Source: Clostridiales bacterium
GTDB taxonomy: Bacteria > Bacillota > Clostridia > Christensenellales > UBA3700
Length of the DNA: 64,000 nucleotides
Reading direction: 5' to 3'
Assembly (NCBI GenBank): GCA_014799645.1
Contig: JAAVHQ010000004.1
Location: 1 to 64,000 of the forward strand
The first letter of the stretch is position 1; the number at the start of each line of letters is the position of its first letter. The notes under the pieces were generated by a model. The model searched no databases. It was not told the origin of the DNA and saw only the letters and a program-made list of their open reading frames with translations. A program made the position numbers and the translations under genes. Positions 21,294 to 28,410 of the stretch are shown here, in pieces.

Positions 21294-22556
21294 ATGAGAA
21301 TACTAGGACGGAACAGAGACTCCCCAAAGAGGGAAAAAAGAAATGCGCCAAGTAGAGAGATGCAAGACTTTATACGTGGAATCGACGTAGACTTTGGCGG
21401 GAACAGCAATAGCGGCGTAAGAGTTGACGAGTTAAGAGCAATGCAAACTTCTGCGGTATATGCGTGTGTGAAAATACTTGCGGAGACGGTGGCAAGTTTG
21501 CCGTTGCACTTATTCCGAAAAGGCAAAGACGGAAAGAACGAAACAGCGGACCAACATCCGCTGTTTTCTTGTTTGTACGAAATGCCGAATGAAGAAATGA
21601 CGAGTTTTGAATTTAGAGAGATTATGATGACCTCATTGCTTTTGTGGGGAAATGCGTATGCTCGAATAATTCGACGCAAAGGACACGTTGAGCAATTATG
21701 GTATATGAAACCGCAAAACGTAACGGTTGAGAGAGATACACAAACAGGCAAGATAAAATACACATACACCGATGATATCACCAACCAAACCTATGTGTAT
21801 CGCGCCGACCAAGTATTCCACGTTAAAGGCATGTCGTTGGACGGAGTAAAGGGATTAAGTCCCATATCTCAAGCAAGAGAAGCTGTCGGCTTATCGCTTG
21901 CTACGGAAGAGTACGGAGCAAAGTTCTTTGGCAACGGAGCAAGACCGGGCGGTGTGCTTGAGCATCCAGGAATACTTAAAGATCCAGAGAAACTGCGTGA
22001 GTCATGGAATAAGGTCTATCAAGGTACAAGGAATAGCCACAAAGTAGCGGTGCTTGAAGAAGGTATGAAATATCACACGATAGGCATCGCGCCAGAAGAC
22101 GCGCAATTCTTGGAGACACGCAAATACCAAGTCAATGAGATATGCCGAATATTCCGTGTTCCGCCGCACTTGGTCGGAGATTTGGAAAGGGCTACGTTCA
22201 GCAACATAGAACACCAATCTATAGAATTTGTACAACACACAATAAGACCGTGGCTTGTGAGATGGGAGCAAGCAATAAGCCGTTCGCTTTTAGATGAGGG
22301 TGAGCGGCTTTTGTATTTTGCAAAGTTCAACGTAGACGGGCTGTTGCGTGGCGATTACAAGTCTAGAATGGAAGGCTATGCCATAGGACGACAGAACGGA
22401 TGGCTGTCAATCAACGACATAAGAAGGCTTGAAGATATGAGCCTTGTTCCGACGGATAAAGGTGGAGACGATTATCTCGTCAATGGCAATATGACAGCAG
22501 CCAATGTAGTAAATGACAAGGAGGATAAGAAAGAAAAAGGGAATGGAAAAAAGTAA
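21294..22556 (+). CDS. Portal protein, HK97 family
   Basis: A 420-residue HK97-type portal (ATG 21294, GGAG site; the in-frame TTG at 21282 overlaps it). Recognisable parts: VYACVKILAETVASLPLHLF near residue 60, the central LLLWGNAYARIIRRKGHVEQ and FRVPPHLVGDLERATFSNIE, the conserved segment before the C-terminal helices. Twelve copies form the ring at one capsid vertex through which DNA is packaged. The end overlaps the protease gene by 14 bases, as usual in this module. Confidence 0.93.
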   Translation: MRILGRNRDSPKREKRNAPSREMQDFIRGIDVDFGGNSNSGVRVDELRAMQTSAVYACVKILAETVASLPLHLFRKGKDGKNETADQHPLFSCLYEMPNEEMTSFEFREIMMTSLLLWGNAYARIIRRKGHVEQLWYMKPQNVTVERDTQTGKIKYTYTDDITNQTYVYRADQVFHVKGMSLDGVKGLSPISQAREAVGLSLATEEYGAKFFGNGARPGGVLEHPGILKDPEKLRESWNKVYQGTRNSHKVAVLEEGMKYHTIGIAPEDAQFLETRKYQVNEICRIFRVPPHLVGDLERATFSNIEHQSIEFVQHTIRPWLVRWEQAISRSLLDEGERLLYFAKFNVDGLLRGDYKSRMEGYAIGRQNGWLSINDIRRLEDMSLVPTDKGGDDYLVNGNMTAANVVNDKEDKKEKGNGKK

Positions 22557-23175
22557 AAGAGAAGTCCGTATGTTGCCAATGACGGAATTACGAATAGCGG
22601 ACGTTGACGAAAGCAATGCGGTAATCGAAGGACACGCGGCGGTGTTCGACTCTTGGAGCGAGACGCTTGGCGGAATCTTTCCGTTCAAAGAGATTGTGAG
22701 AAAGGGTGCATTTGTAGAGAGTATCGGCAAGGACGATATTCGCGCATTGTTCAACCACGATCCTAATTACGTACTTGGAAGAAACCGAGCGGGAACGCTC
22801 GAACTTGTCGAAGACGAAGTAGGACTTCGTGTGCGAATCACACCGCCAAATACAAGTTGGGCAAAAGACTTGCAGGCAAGTATCAGGCGCGGAGATATTT
22901 CGCAGATGTCTATCGGATTTATCGTTGAAGAAGACAAGTGGTCGACTGAGAACGGAATGGACGTGCGAGAAATTCGCAAGGTTCAGTTGTTCGACGTAAG
23001 TCCCGTAACGTTCCCCGCTTATACGGCAACCGATGTCGGTGTTCGCGCAATGCAAGAATACGACGGATATAAAGCGGAGCAAAGAAGTAAAGCAGAAAAG
23101 CAAGAGTCGGCAGCTAAGAGAGCAAAAGAGCAAGCCAGACTTGAGAACTTAAAAAGGAAATTCAGAAATATATAG
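22543..23175 (+). CDS. Prohead protease, HK97 family
   Basis: A 210-residue serine protease of the herpesvirus-assemblin-like U35 family that processes the capsid and itself. The start at 22543 overlaps the portal end. The catalytic histidine is in LFNHDPNYVLGR and the serine in SQMSIGFIVEE, with FPAYTATDVGVRA after the core. The C-terminal charged helix (SAAKRAKEQARLENLKR) may act as scaffold. Only a weak AAAGGGA site is seen, so translational coupling to the portal is likely. Confidence 0.9.
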   Translation: MEKSKREVRMLPMTELRIADVDESNAVIEGHAAVFDSWSETLGGIFPFKEIVRKGAFVESIGKDDIRALFNHDPNYVLGRNRAGTLELVEDEVGLRVRITPPNTSWAKDLQASIRRGDISQMSIGFIVEEDKWSTENGMDVREIRKVQLFDVSPVTFPAYTATDVGVRAMQEYDGYKAEQRSKAEKQESAAKRAKEQARLENLKRKFRNI

Positions 23176-23186
23176 GAGACATGTAG

Positions 23187-24470
23187 ATGACAATAAAGAA
23201 AATATTGGAAATGAAAGCGAAAAGAGAAGATGCAAGGTTGAAGGCTATGGCGGTCTTGACAAAAGCGGAATCCGAAGATAGATTCCTTACGGATGACGAG
23301 CAGAAAGAGATAGACAAATACGAGTCCGACATCCGCTCTTGGGATGAGAGCATAAGCAGAGCGGAAAGATTGTTGGCGGCTGAACCCGAAGACAGGGGAA
23401 TTGAAAAACCCGAAGTCAAGCCGAGTCCTGCAAAAACGGAAGAGAAGAGATTCAATACTTTTGGCGAACAACTTATGGCGGCGTACAGAGCGGCGGCGCC
23501 GGGCGGAAAGATTGACGAGAGATTGACCACTAGAGCGGCAAGCGGACTCAACGAAACCAACCCGTCCGACGGCGGCTTTTTGGTTCAGCAAGATTTCGTG
23601 TCCGAACTTCTCAAGCGTACATATGAGACGGGTATACTCGCAAGCCGTGTCAAGCGCATACCGATAACAACCAACAGCAACGGCTTGAAGATAAATGCGG
23701 TTGACGAAGATTCGAGAGCCAACGGTTCGAGATGGGGTGGCGTTCAAACCTATTGGGAGTCGGAGGCGGCAGAACTTACGGGTAGCAAGCCGAAATTCAG
23801 ACAAATGGATTTGTCTCTTAAGAAGTTGACGGGACTTTGCTATGCGACCGATGAACTCTTGCAAGACGCATCGGCATTGGAATCGGTAATCCGTCAAGCG
23901 TTTGCGGAAGAGTTCGGTTTCAAGATAGACGACGCAATTCTTTCGGGTTCGGGTAGTGGCGAACCGCTCGGCATACTTAACAGCGGAGCAATGGTAACCG
24001 TAGCAAAAGAAGCCGACCAAACGTCGAAGATTACGGTAGAGAATCTCATCAAAATGTGGAACAGGCTTTGGGCAAGGTCGAGAGCGAATGCGATATGGTA
24101 CATCAACCAAGAACTTGAACCGTACCTTTATACTTTGAAAATCGACGATAAGCCTGTGTACATTCCTGCGGGCGGTTTGTCCGAGAAACCTTACGCTACG
24201 TTGTTCGGTAGACCTGTCATTCCGCTTGAGCAATGTAACGCCGCAGGAGAAGTCGGAGACATTATCCTTGCGGACATAGGTCAGTACCTTATGATTGACA
24301 AAGGCGGAGTAAAGGCGGCATCGTCAATCCACGTGAGATTTTTGTACGATGAGAATGTGTTCCGCTTTATTTATCGTTGCGACGGTCAACCTATTTGGAA
24401 TAAACCGCTTGCTCCTTACAAAGGTAGCGCAACGGTCTCGCCGTTTGTAGGCCTTGCAAAGAGGAACTAA
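23187..24470 (+). CDS. Major capsid protein, HK97 family
   Basis: A 427-residue capsid precursor. The first 110 residues are a charged coiled-coil delta domain, normally removed by the prohead protease, followed by the HK97 fold starting near SDGGFLVQQDFVSELL. Typical landmarks are PSDGGFLVQ, YATDELLQDASALESVI and the P-domain end RFLYDENVFRFIYRCDGQP. The gene follows the protease by 11 bases with AGGAGA upstream. About 400 copies would form the shell. Confidence 0.95.
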   Translation: MTIKKILEMKAKREDARLKAMAVLTKAESEDRFLTDDEQKEIDKYESDIRSWDESISRAERLLAAEPEDRGIEKPEVKPSPAKTEEKRFNTFGEQLMAAYRAAAPGGKIDERLTTRAASGLNETNPSDGGFLVQQDFVSELLKRTYETGILASRVKRIPITTNSNGLKINAVDEDSRANGSRWGGVQTYWESEAAELTGSKPKFRQMDLSLKKLTGLCYATDELLQDASALESVIRQAFAEEFGFKIDDAILSGSGSGEPLGILNSGAMVTVAKEADQTSKITVENLIKMWNRLWARSRANAIWYINQELEPYLYTLKIDDKPVYIPAGGLSEKPYATLFGRPVIPLEQCNAAGEVGDIILADIGQYLMIDKGGVKAASSIHVRFLYDENVFRFIYRCDGQPIWNKPLAPYKGSATVSPFVGLAKRN

Positions 24471-24471
24471 T

Positions 24472-24882
24472 ATGGCATCGATGATAAACCCAATAGAGAA
24501 GATAAAAGGGCTCGGCACTATATTTTCAAGCGATATAGAATCCGAGCCCGTTTTGCTCAACAATTACAGATATGTAGACTTTCTCATATTTTCGGGTAGC
24601 GGAATAAACGGCGATTTGACCGTCACGATACAAGGCAAATGCGGAGAGAACGGAGAATGGAAAGACATTCCGTTCTTCAAAGTCGTGGATAGCATACTCG
24701 TGAAAATGGAAAGTGACAAGATGACCATAGGCAAAGAGTCGGAATCAAGATACCGCATTGACGTCGACTTGCTTGAAGATACGGCAATAGACAGAGTAAG
24801 GTTGCATACAACGAAAGTTACTTTGTCGGTCGTAAGCGGATTGATTGTCTTCGTGCAGGGAGATCCTAGGTACACCAAATGA
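24472..24882 (+). CDS. Head-associated protein of unknown function
   Basis: A 136-residue beta-rich protein starting one base after the capsid stop (ATG 24472, GAGGAACT site). Sequence such as YVDFLIFSGSGINGDLTV with alternating hydrophobic strands suggests a jelly-roll or Ig-like head decoration protein, consistent with its place between capsid and connector genes. No family recognised; it overlaps the connector gene by 4 bases. Confidence 0.6.
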   Translation: MASMINPIEKIKGLGTIFSSDIESEPVLLNNYRYVDFLIFSGSGINGDLTVTIQGKCGENGEWKDIPFFKVVDSILVKMESDKMTIGKESESRYRIDVDLLEDTAIDRVRLHTTKVTLSVVSGLIVFVQGDPRYTK

Positions 24883-25169
24883 TAGACCTTGAGAAAGTAA
24901 AGAGTTTTTTACGAGTCGACGCAGATGACGAAGACGAACTCATTCAATCTCTCATAACAACGGCAAGCGAGCTCACGGCAGATATACTGCGTAGACCGCT
25001 TGCCGATTTTGAACCGATGCCAGAAACAATCCAACAGGCAATTTGTATATTGGTCGCAACGCTGTATGAAGAAAGACAAGCGTCCAAAGACAAGACAGGA
25101 TTGGATATGGCTCAAATACTTGACCTCATACGGCGAATGCTGTTTGCGTATCGAAAGGATAGGTTCTAA
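24879..25169 (+). CDS. Head-tail connector (gp6-like)
   Basis: A 96-residue helical protein of the HK97 gp6 / SPP1 gp15 adaptor family. It begins IDLEKVKSFLRVDADDEDEL and continues LITTASELTADILRRPL, the signature of this family, ending in a basic helix. It forms the ring below the portal. It overlaps both neighbours by 1-4 bases. Confidence 0.9.
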   Translation: MIDLEKVKSFLRVDADDEDELIQSLITTASELTADILRRPLADFEPMPETIQQAICILVATLYEERQASKDKTGLDMAQILDLIRRMLFAYRKDRF

Positions 25170-25540
25170 TGAATATAGGGGATTTGAACAGACGAATCGA
25201 AGTCTTGCAGTTTTTCGAGGAAAGAGACGATTACGGCGGAGTAGACGGAGAGTGGTTGCCCGTAGGTAGAGTATGGGCAAAGATAGAACCAGGTAGCGGA
25301 ACGGAGTATTTCGCCAAACAGCAAGTCAATGCAGAAAACGAAACAAAGATAACGATAAGGTTCTATGCGGGGATAAGCGTTATGAATCGCATTCGTTACG
25401 GCGAAAAGGTGTACGAGATTTTGGGCATAGCAGACCATAGGACTGCTCACAATATGACAATTATAAATTGCAAGGAGATGGTAAGCGATGGGCTACAGCG
25501 CAAGGCAAAAGAAAGTAAGAACAACAATACAAGGCGCTAA
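25169..25540 (+). CDS. Head closure protein
   Basis: A 123-residue protein of the phage head-tail joining family (SPP1 gp16-like): GDLNRRIEVLQF near the N-terminus, GEWLPVGRVWAKIEP and the late IRYGEKVYEILGIAD. It closes the DNA exit channel. It overlaps the next gene by 53 bases; only the tail end of the protein is affected, which is common here. Confidence 0.88.
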   Translation: MNIGDLNRRIEVLQFFEERDDYGGVDGEWLPVGRVWAKIEPGSGTEYFAKQQVNAENETKITIRFYAGISVMNRIRYGEKVYEILGIADHRTAHNMTIINCKEMVSDGLQRKAKESKNNNTRR

Positions 25541-25889
25541 CGCAATCGTGAAAGACCTAAAAGCAATGGAAGAGGCGGCAGCCAACGTGATGATGGCGGG
25601 AGCGAAAGCAGGCGGTAAAATCGCATTAGAAGATGCAAAGCGGAATTGCCCAGAAGACACGGGAGCATTAAAACAAAGCCTGCATCTCGTTGAAGGCAAA
25701 GCAACCTCGACTAAGGCAACGGTTCAAGTAGATTACGATAAGTCGTTAAAGTATGGAACTCACGTCGAGCTTGGAGCCAGGGGTAGACCTGCCAATCCGT
25801 TTTTACGAAATGCGGTAGACGGAAATCTCGAAAAAATAAACAATGCAATAGTGTCGGAAATATCCAAAGCGGTAGGGAGAAAGATATGA
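25488..25889 (+). CDS. Tail-joining protein, HK97 gp10 family
   Basis: A 133-residue member of the HK97 gp10-like family: TTIQGANAIVKDLKAMEEAA at the start, CPEDTGALKQSLHL in the centre and KYGTHVELGARGRPANPFLR, the family hallmark. AAGGAGATGG precedes its ATG inside the previous gene. It contributes to head-tail joining, and the start of the next gene overlaps by 4 bases. Confidence 0.9.
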   Translation: MGYSARQKKVRTTIQGANAIVKDLKAMEEAAANVMMAGAKAGGKIALEDAKRNCPEDTGALKQSLHLVEGKATSTKATVQVDYDKSLKYGTHVELGARGRPANPFLRNAVDGNLEKINNAIVSEISKAVGRKI

Positions 25890-26296
25890 AAGATATATGC
25901 CAGGCAGTCTATGAAAAGATGTGTGCGGACAAAAGCATATCCAAATGTGTAGGCGATAGAATCTATCCAATTATGTTGCCAGAAGATGCGCCGTTGCCTG
26001 CAATAGTATATTCGCCGACACTTGCAAACTACGACTCGGCTCTACAGGGAGATACGGGATACGTGCGACAGACAATGCAGTTTGTGTGTCATGACAAAAC
26101 ATACAAGAGAGCGCGAGAATTGTCTCGCAAGGTCAAGAAATTATTTCAAGATTACAAGGGAGATATGTGCGGACTTGTAATACAAGCGGTATTCATAAAA
26201 TCTGACTATGAATACAACTCAAACACGGCGCTCAAATTCGATATGGATGAGTATATGTCGAGCATTGAATTTGAGTTCCACTTCAATGAAAAATAG
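25886..26296 (+). CDS. Tail completion/terminator protein (DUF3168-like)
   Basis: A 136-residue protein with the pattern of DUF3168 / gp17 tail terminators: CQAVYEKMCADKSISK, VGDRIYPIMLPEDAPLPAIVY, then a strand-rich body ending in YMSSIEFEFHFNEK. It caps the tail tube at the joining end. Position between gp10-like and major tail genes agrees. Confidence 0.85.
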   Translation: MKDICQAVYEKMCADKSISKCVGDRIYPIMLPEDAPLPAIVYSPTLANYDSALQGDTGYVRQTMQFVCHDKTYKRARELSRKVKKLFQDYKGDMCGLVIQAVFIKSDYEYNSNTALKFDMDEYMSSIEFEFHFNEK

Positions 26297-26305
26297 GAGG
26301 AATAT

Positions 26306-26707
26306 ATGGCAATAGCGGGTAAGAACGGCAAAGTAGTTGTCGGCGCTAGTGGTAGCAAGAAAGTAGTCGGCATAAAGAATTGGTCGTTGGAACTTTCTTT
26401 GGATACGCTCGAAACCACGGCGCTCGGCGATGATTGGAAGAACTACATAACGGGACTTAAAGAATGGTCGGCGTCGAGCGAGGGCGACTATGAAGTCCCA
26501 GTGGATACGGAAGGACAAAGAGCGTTGCAGGACGCCTTCTTGAAAGGCGAGACTGCGACGGTAAAATTGTACGTAGACGATAAGAATTACTATATGGGAG
26601 AGGCATACATTAACAGCCTTTCAATCGAAGATCCCGTAGACGATGTAGTCTCAATAAGCATTGAGTTCACAGGCACGGGACAATTGACATTTGAAACAGG
26701 CGAATAA
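26306..26707 (+). CDS. Major tail tube protein
   Basis: A 133-residue TP901-1/phi13-type tail tube protein. Signature region: GKNGKVVVGASGSKKVVGIK then NWSLELSLDTLETTALGDDW and a C-terminal strand set ending SISIEFTGTGQLTFE. GGAGGAATAT precedes the ATG. It polymerises around the tape measure protein. Confidence 0.92.
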   Translation: MAIAGKNGKVVVGASGSKKVVGIKNWSLELSLDTLETTALGDDWKNYITGLKEWSASSEGDYEVPVDTEGQRALQDAFLKGETATVKLYVDDKNYYMGEAYINSLSIEDPVDDVVSISIEFTGTGQLTFETGE

Positions 26708-26721
26708 AGGGAGGAAGAGAT

Positions 26722-27033
26722 ATGAAACAAGGAATTACGATAACGTTGGATAAGCCAAGAACACTCCGATACGGAATGAATGCATTGGCGAAGATTGAAG
26801 ACTTGACAGGCAAATCGATATTGGCGCTTGACCTTAACCAAGTCGGTATCAAGGATTTGCTTGCCATTGTGTACAGCGGACTTTATCACGAAGATAAGGC
26901 ATTGACCATACAAAAAGTTGGAGACCTTATAGACGAATATTCCGACCTTACGGAAATAGCGGAAAAGATAGGCGAAGCCCTTACGGTTGCTTTTGGCAAA
27001 GAAAAGAAAAGCGATAGCCAGGGGGAAAACTAG
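26722..27033 (+). CDS. Tail assembly chaperone, N-terminal (gpG-like)
   Basis: A 103-residue protein with an N-terminal beta hairpin (GITITLDKPRTLRYGMNALA) and helical remainder, the pattern of the first tail assembly chaperone. The frame ends at TAG 27031-27033 right after a GGGGGAAAAC run (27021-27030). A second frame (-1) is open from 27018 and codes the T-like extension, so a fraction of ribosomes is expected to shift there. The G/GT ratio controls tail assembly. Confidence 0.85.
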   Translation: MKQGITITLDKPRTLRYGMNALAKIEDLTGKSILALDLNQVGIKDLLAIVYSGLYHEDKALTIQKVGDLIDEYSDLTEIAEKIGEALTVAFGKEKKSDSQGEN

Positions 27034-27050
27034 CCGCCAAAGACTTTGAG

Positions 27051-27347
27051 TTGTTTTCCTTATGCGAGCAAGCGGTAGTTCAATTCGGAGTAGATCCGCT
27101 TATAGTGGGAGAGTACACGCCTTATGAGTTGGTGTTGCTATCCAAACAAAAGATGGCAAGAGAGCAAAAGGATTTTGAAAGTCTATTATGTTTGGCATGG
27201 CACACGGAAGCATTCGCAAGACAGAAGAAGTTGCCGAGCCTAGAAAAGATATTGAGAGATTCAAGGAAGAAACCCAAGCAAAGGCAAAACAACAAAAGTG
27301 ACGCCATATTGAGGGCAATGGCGGCGGAAAAGGGAGTAAAAATATAA
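27051..27347 (+). CDS. Tail assembly chaperone extension (gpT-like, made by -1 frameshift)
   Basis: A 98-codon frame from the first ATG, but the -1 frame is already open from 27018, and no convincing ribosome site precedes 27051. The residues LCEQAVVQFGVDPLIVGEYT and a basic tail with RKKPKQRQNNKSD fit the T part of a gpGT fusion. The product is therefore probably a fusion of the preceding protein and this region, translated through the slippery G5A4C stretch at 27021-27030. The abiH unit has been inserted immediately after it. Confidence 0.75.
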   Translation: MFSLCEQAVVQFGVDPLIVGEYTPYELVLLSKQKMAREQKDFESLLCLAWHTEAFARQKKLPSLEKILRDSRKKPKQRQNNKSDAILRAMAAEKGVKI

Positions 27348-27374
27348 AAAGTTTTCATATAACTCTTTATTTCC

Positions 27375-27403
27375 TTGAAAAATACTGTACTATATTATAT
27401 AAA
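27375..27403 (+). promoter_or_regulatory. Promoter of the inserted abiH unit
   Basis: TTGAAA (27375-27380) and TATAAA (27398-27403) lie 17 bases apart in a very AT-rich stretch, 20 bases before the abiH start. Confidence 0.6.
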
Positions 27404-27423
27404 GAAAGTGAGGATAAAGATTT

Positions 27424-28335
27424 ATGGATAAACTTTTTATAATAGGCAATGGCTTTGATAGTGCGCATAATTTTCCAACAAAATACAAACATTTTCGAAA
27501 ATACTTAATTAAAGAATACGACAACCCTTATAGTTACATTCCAGAGGAGGCAATAGGACCAGATGGCGAGACCGCTAACTATAGACACGTTGCAGGGCTA
27601 TTAATAAATTTGTTTGATGGCTATTACAATGATGAAGATTGGGGAGATGTTGAGGCCGCTTTGCCAGACCTTGATTATAGACAATTCTTAGAAGATGTCA
27701 ACATGGAGAATGATGATAGAAATATATACCATACAATATACTCAAATGAAGACGCGATTAATAATTTGGGAACATGTATGCCAATAATGAAAGAACTTAT
27801 TCACGAATGGCTTGAGACGGTTGTGATTAATGCAAATACGAAGAAAGCATTCCCAAATTTAATTGACAAAGATGGGATTGTCTTAACGTTTAATTACACT
27901 GATACATTAGAAAAAGTGTATAAAATCAATCCTAAAAACATTTGTCACATTCATGGTATGATTGGGCAAGATATCGTATTTGGTCATGGCAAAATAGATA
28001 ATTTGCTTGAAGGGGCGTATAGTAGGTACTTTATATCAGAGGTCAAACTACAAGATGTAATTAACTCTATGTTAAAAGACGTTGACGGCTGTATAGCAAA
28101 GCATAGTACATTTTTTGTCAATCTATCCAAAGAACCAATTCGGGATATCTATTCAATAGGCTTCTCTTTTGCGAATGTCGATTTGGAATATATAATTGAA
28201 ATTTGTAGAAGAATAGATACATCCAGTGTTGTTTGGCACTTGACTCAATTTGATAAAAGCAAAGGCAACATTAAAAGATTTGAACAAGTAATTAGAGGTT
28301 GCGGATTTAAAGGAACATTCGGTCAATTAATTTAA
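27424..28335 (+). CDS. abiH: AbiH family abortive infection protein
   Basis: A 303-residue AbiH protein. Hallmarks: N-terminal LFIIGNGFDSAHNFPTKY, then a conserved DWGDVEAAL, the central VLTFNYTDTLEKVY and CHIHGMIGQDIVFGHGK, and C-terminal IGFSFANVDLEYI. AbiH systems abort phage infection; the mechanism is not known. The gene has its own promoter (27375-27403) and a perfect terminator (28356-28386), AT-rich composition, and sits inside the tail operon between the assembly chaperone and tape measure genes. It is a moron-type defence gene that would be expressed in the lysogen. Confidence 0.92.
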   Translation: MDKLFIIGNGFDSAHNFPTKYKHFRKYLIKEYDNPYSYIPEEAIGPDGETANYRHVAGLLINLFDGYYNDEDWGDVEAALPDLDYRQFLEDVNMENDDRNIYHTIYSNEDAINNLGTCMPIMKELIHEWLETVVINANTKKAFPNLIDKDGIVLTFNYTDTLEKVYKINPKNICHIHGMIGQDIVFGHGKIDNLLEGAYSRYFISEVKLQDVINSMLKDVDGCIAKHSTFFVNLSKEPIRDIYSIGFSFANVDLEYIIEICRRIDTSSVVWHLTQFDKSKGNIKRFEQVIRGCGFKGTFGQLI

Positions 28336-28355
28336 TTACATAAGGAAAACATCCA

Positions 28356-28386
28356 AAGCAAGCGTTGAAAAGACGCTTGCTTTTTT
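28356..28386 (+). terminator. Terminator of the abiH unit
   Basis: AAGCAAGCGT (28356-28365) and ACGCTTGCTT (28373-28382) form a perfect 10-bp stem with a 7-base loop, then T-run to 28386. It stands in the tail operon 25 bases before the tape measure gene. Confidence 0.9.
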
Positions 28387-28410
28387 CATGCCAAAATAGG
28401 GGGTGAGAAT

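Noticed and set aside
22513..22542. Upstream start of the prohead protease
   Set aside because: The 10 extra residues (MTRRIRKKKG) arise from the portal end; start at 22543 fits the family.
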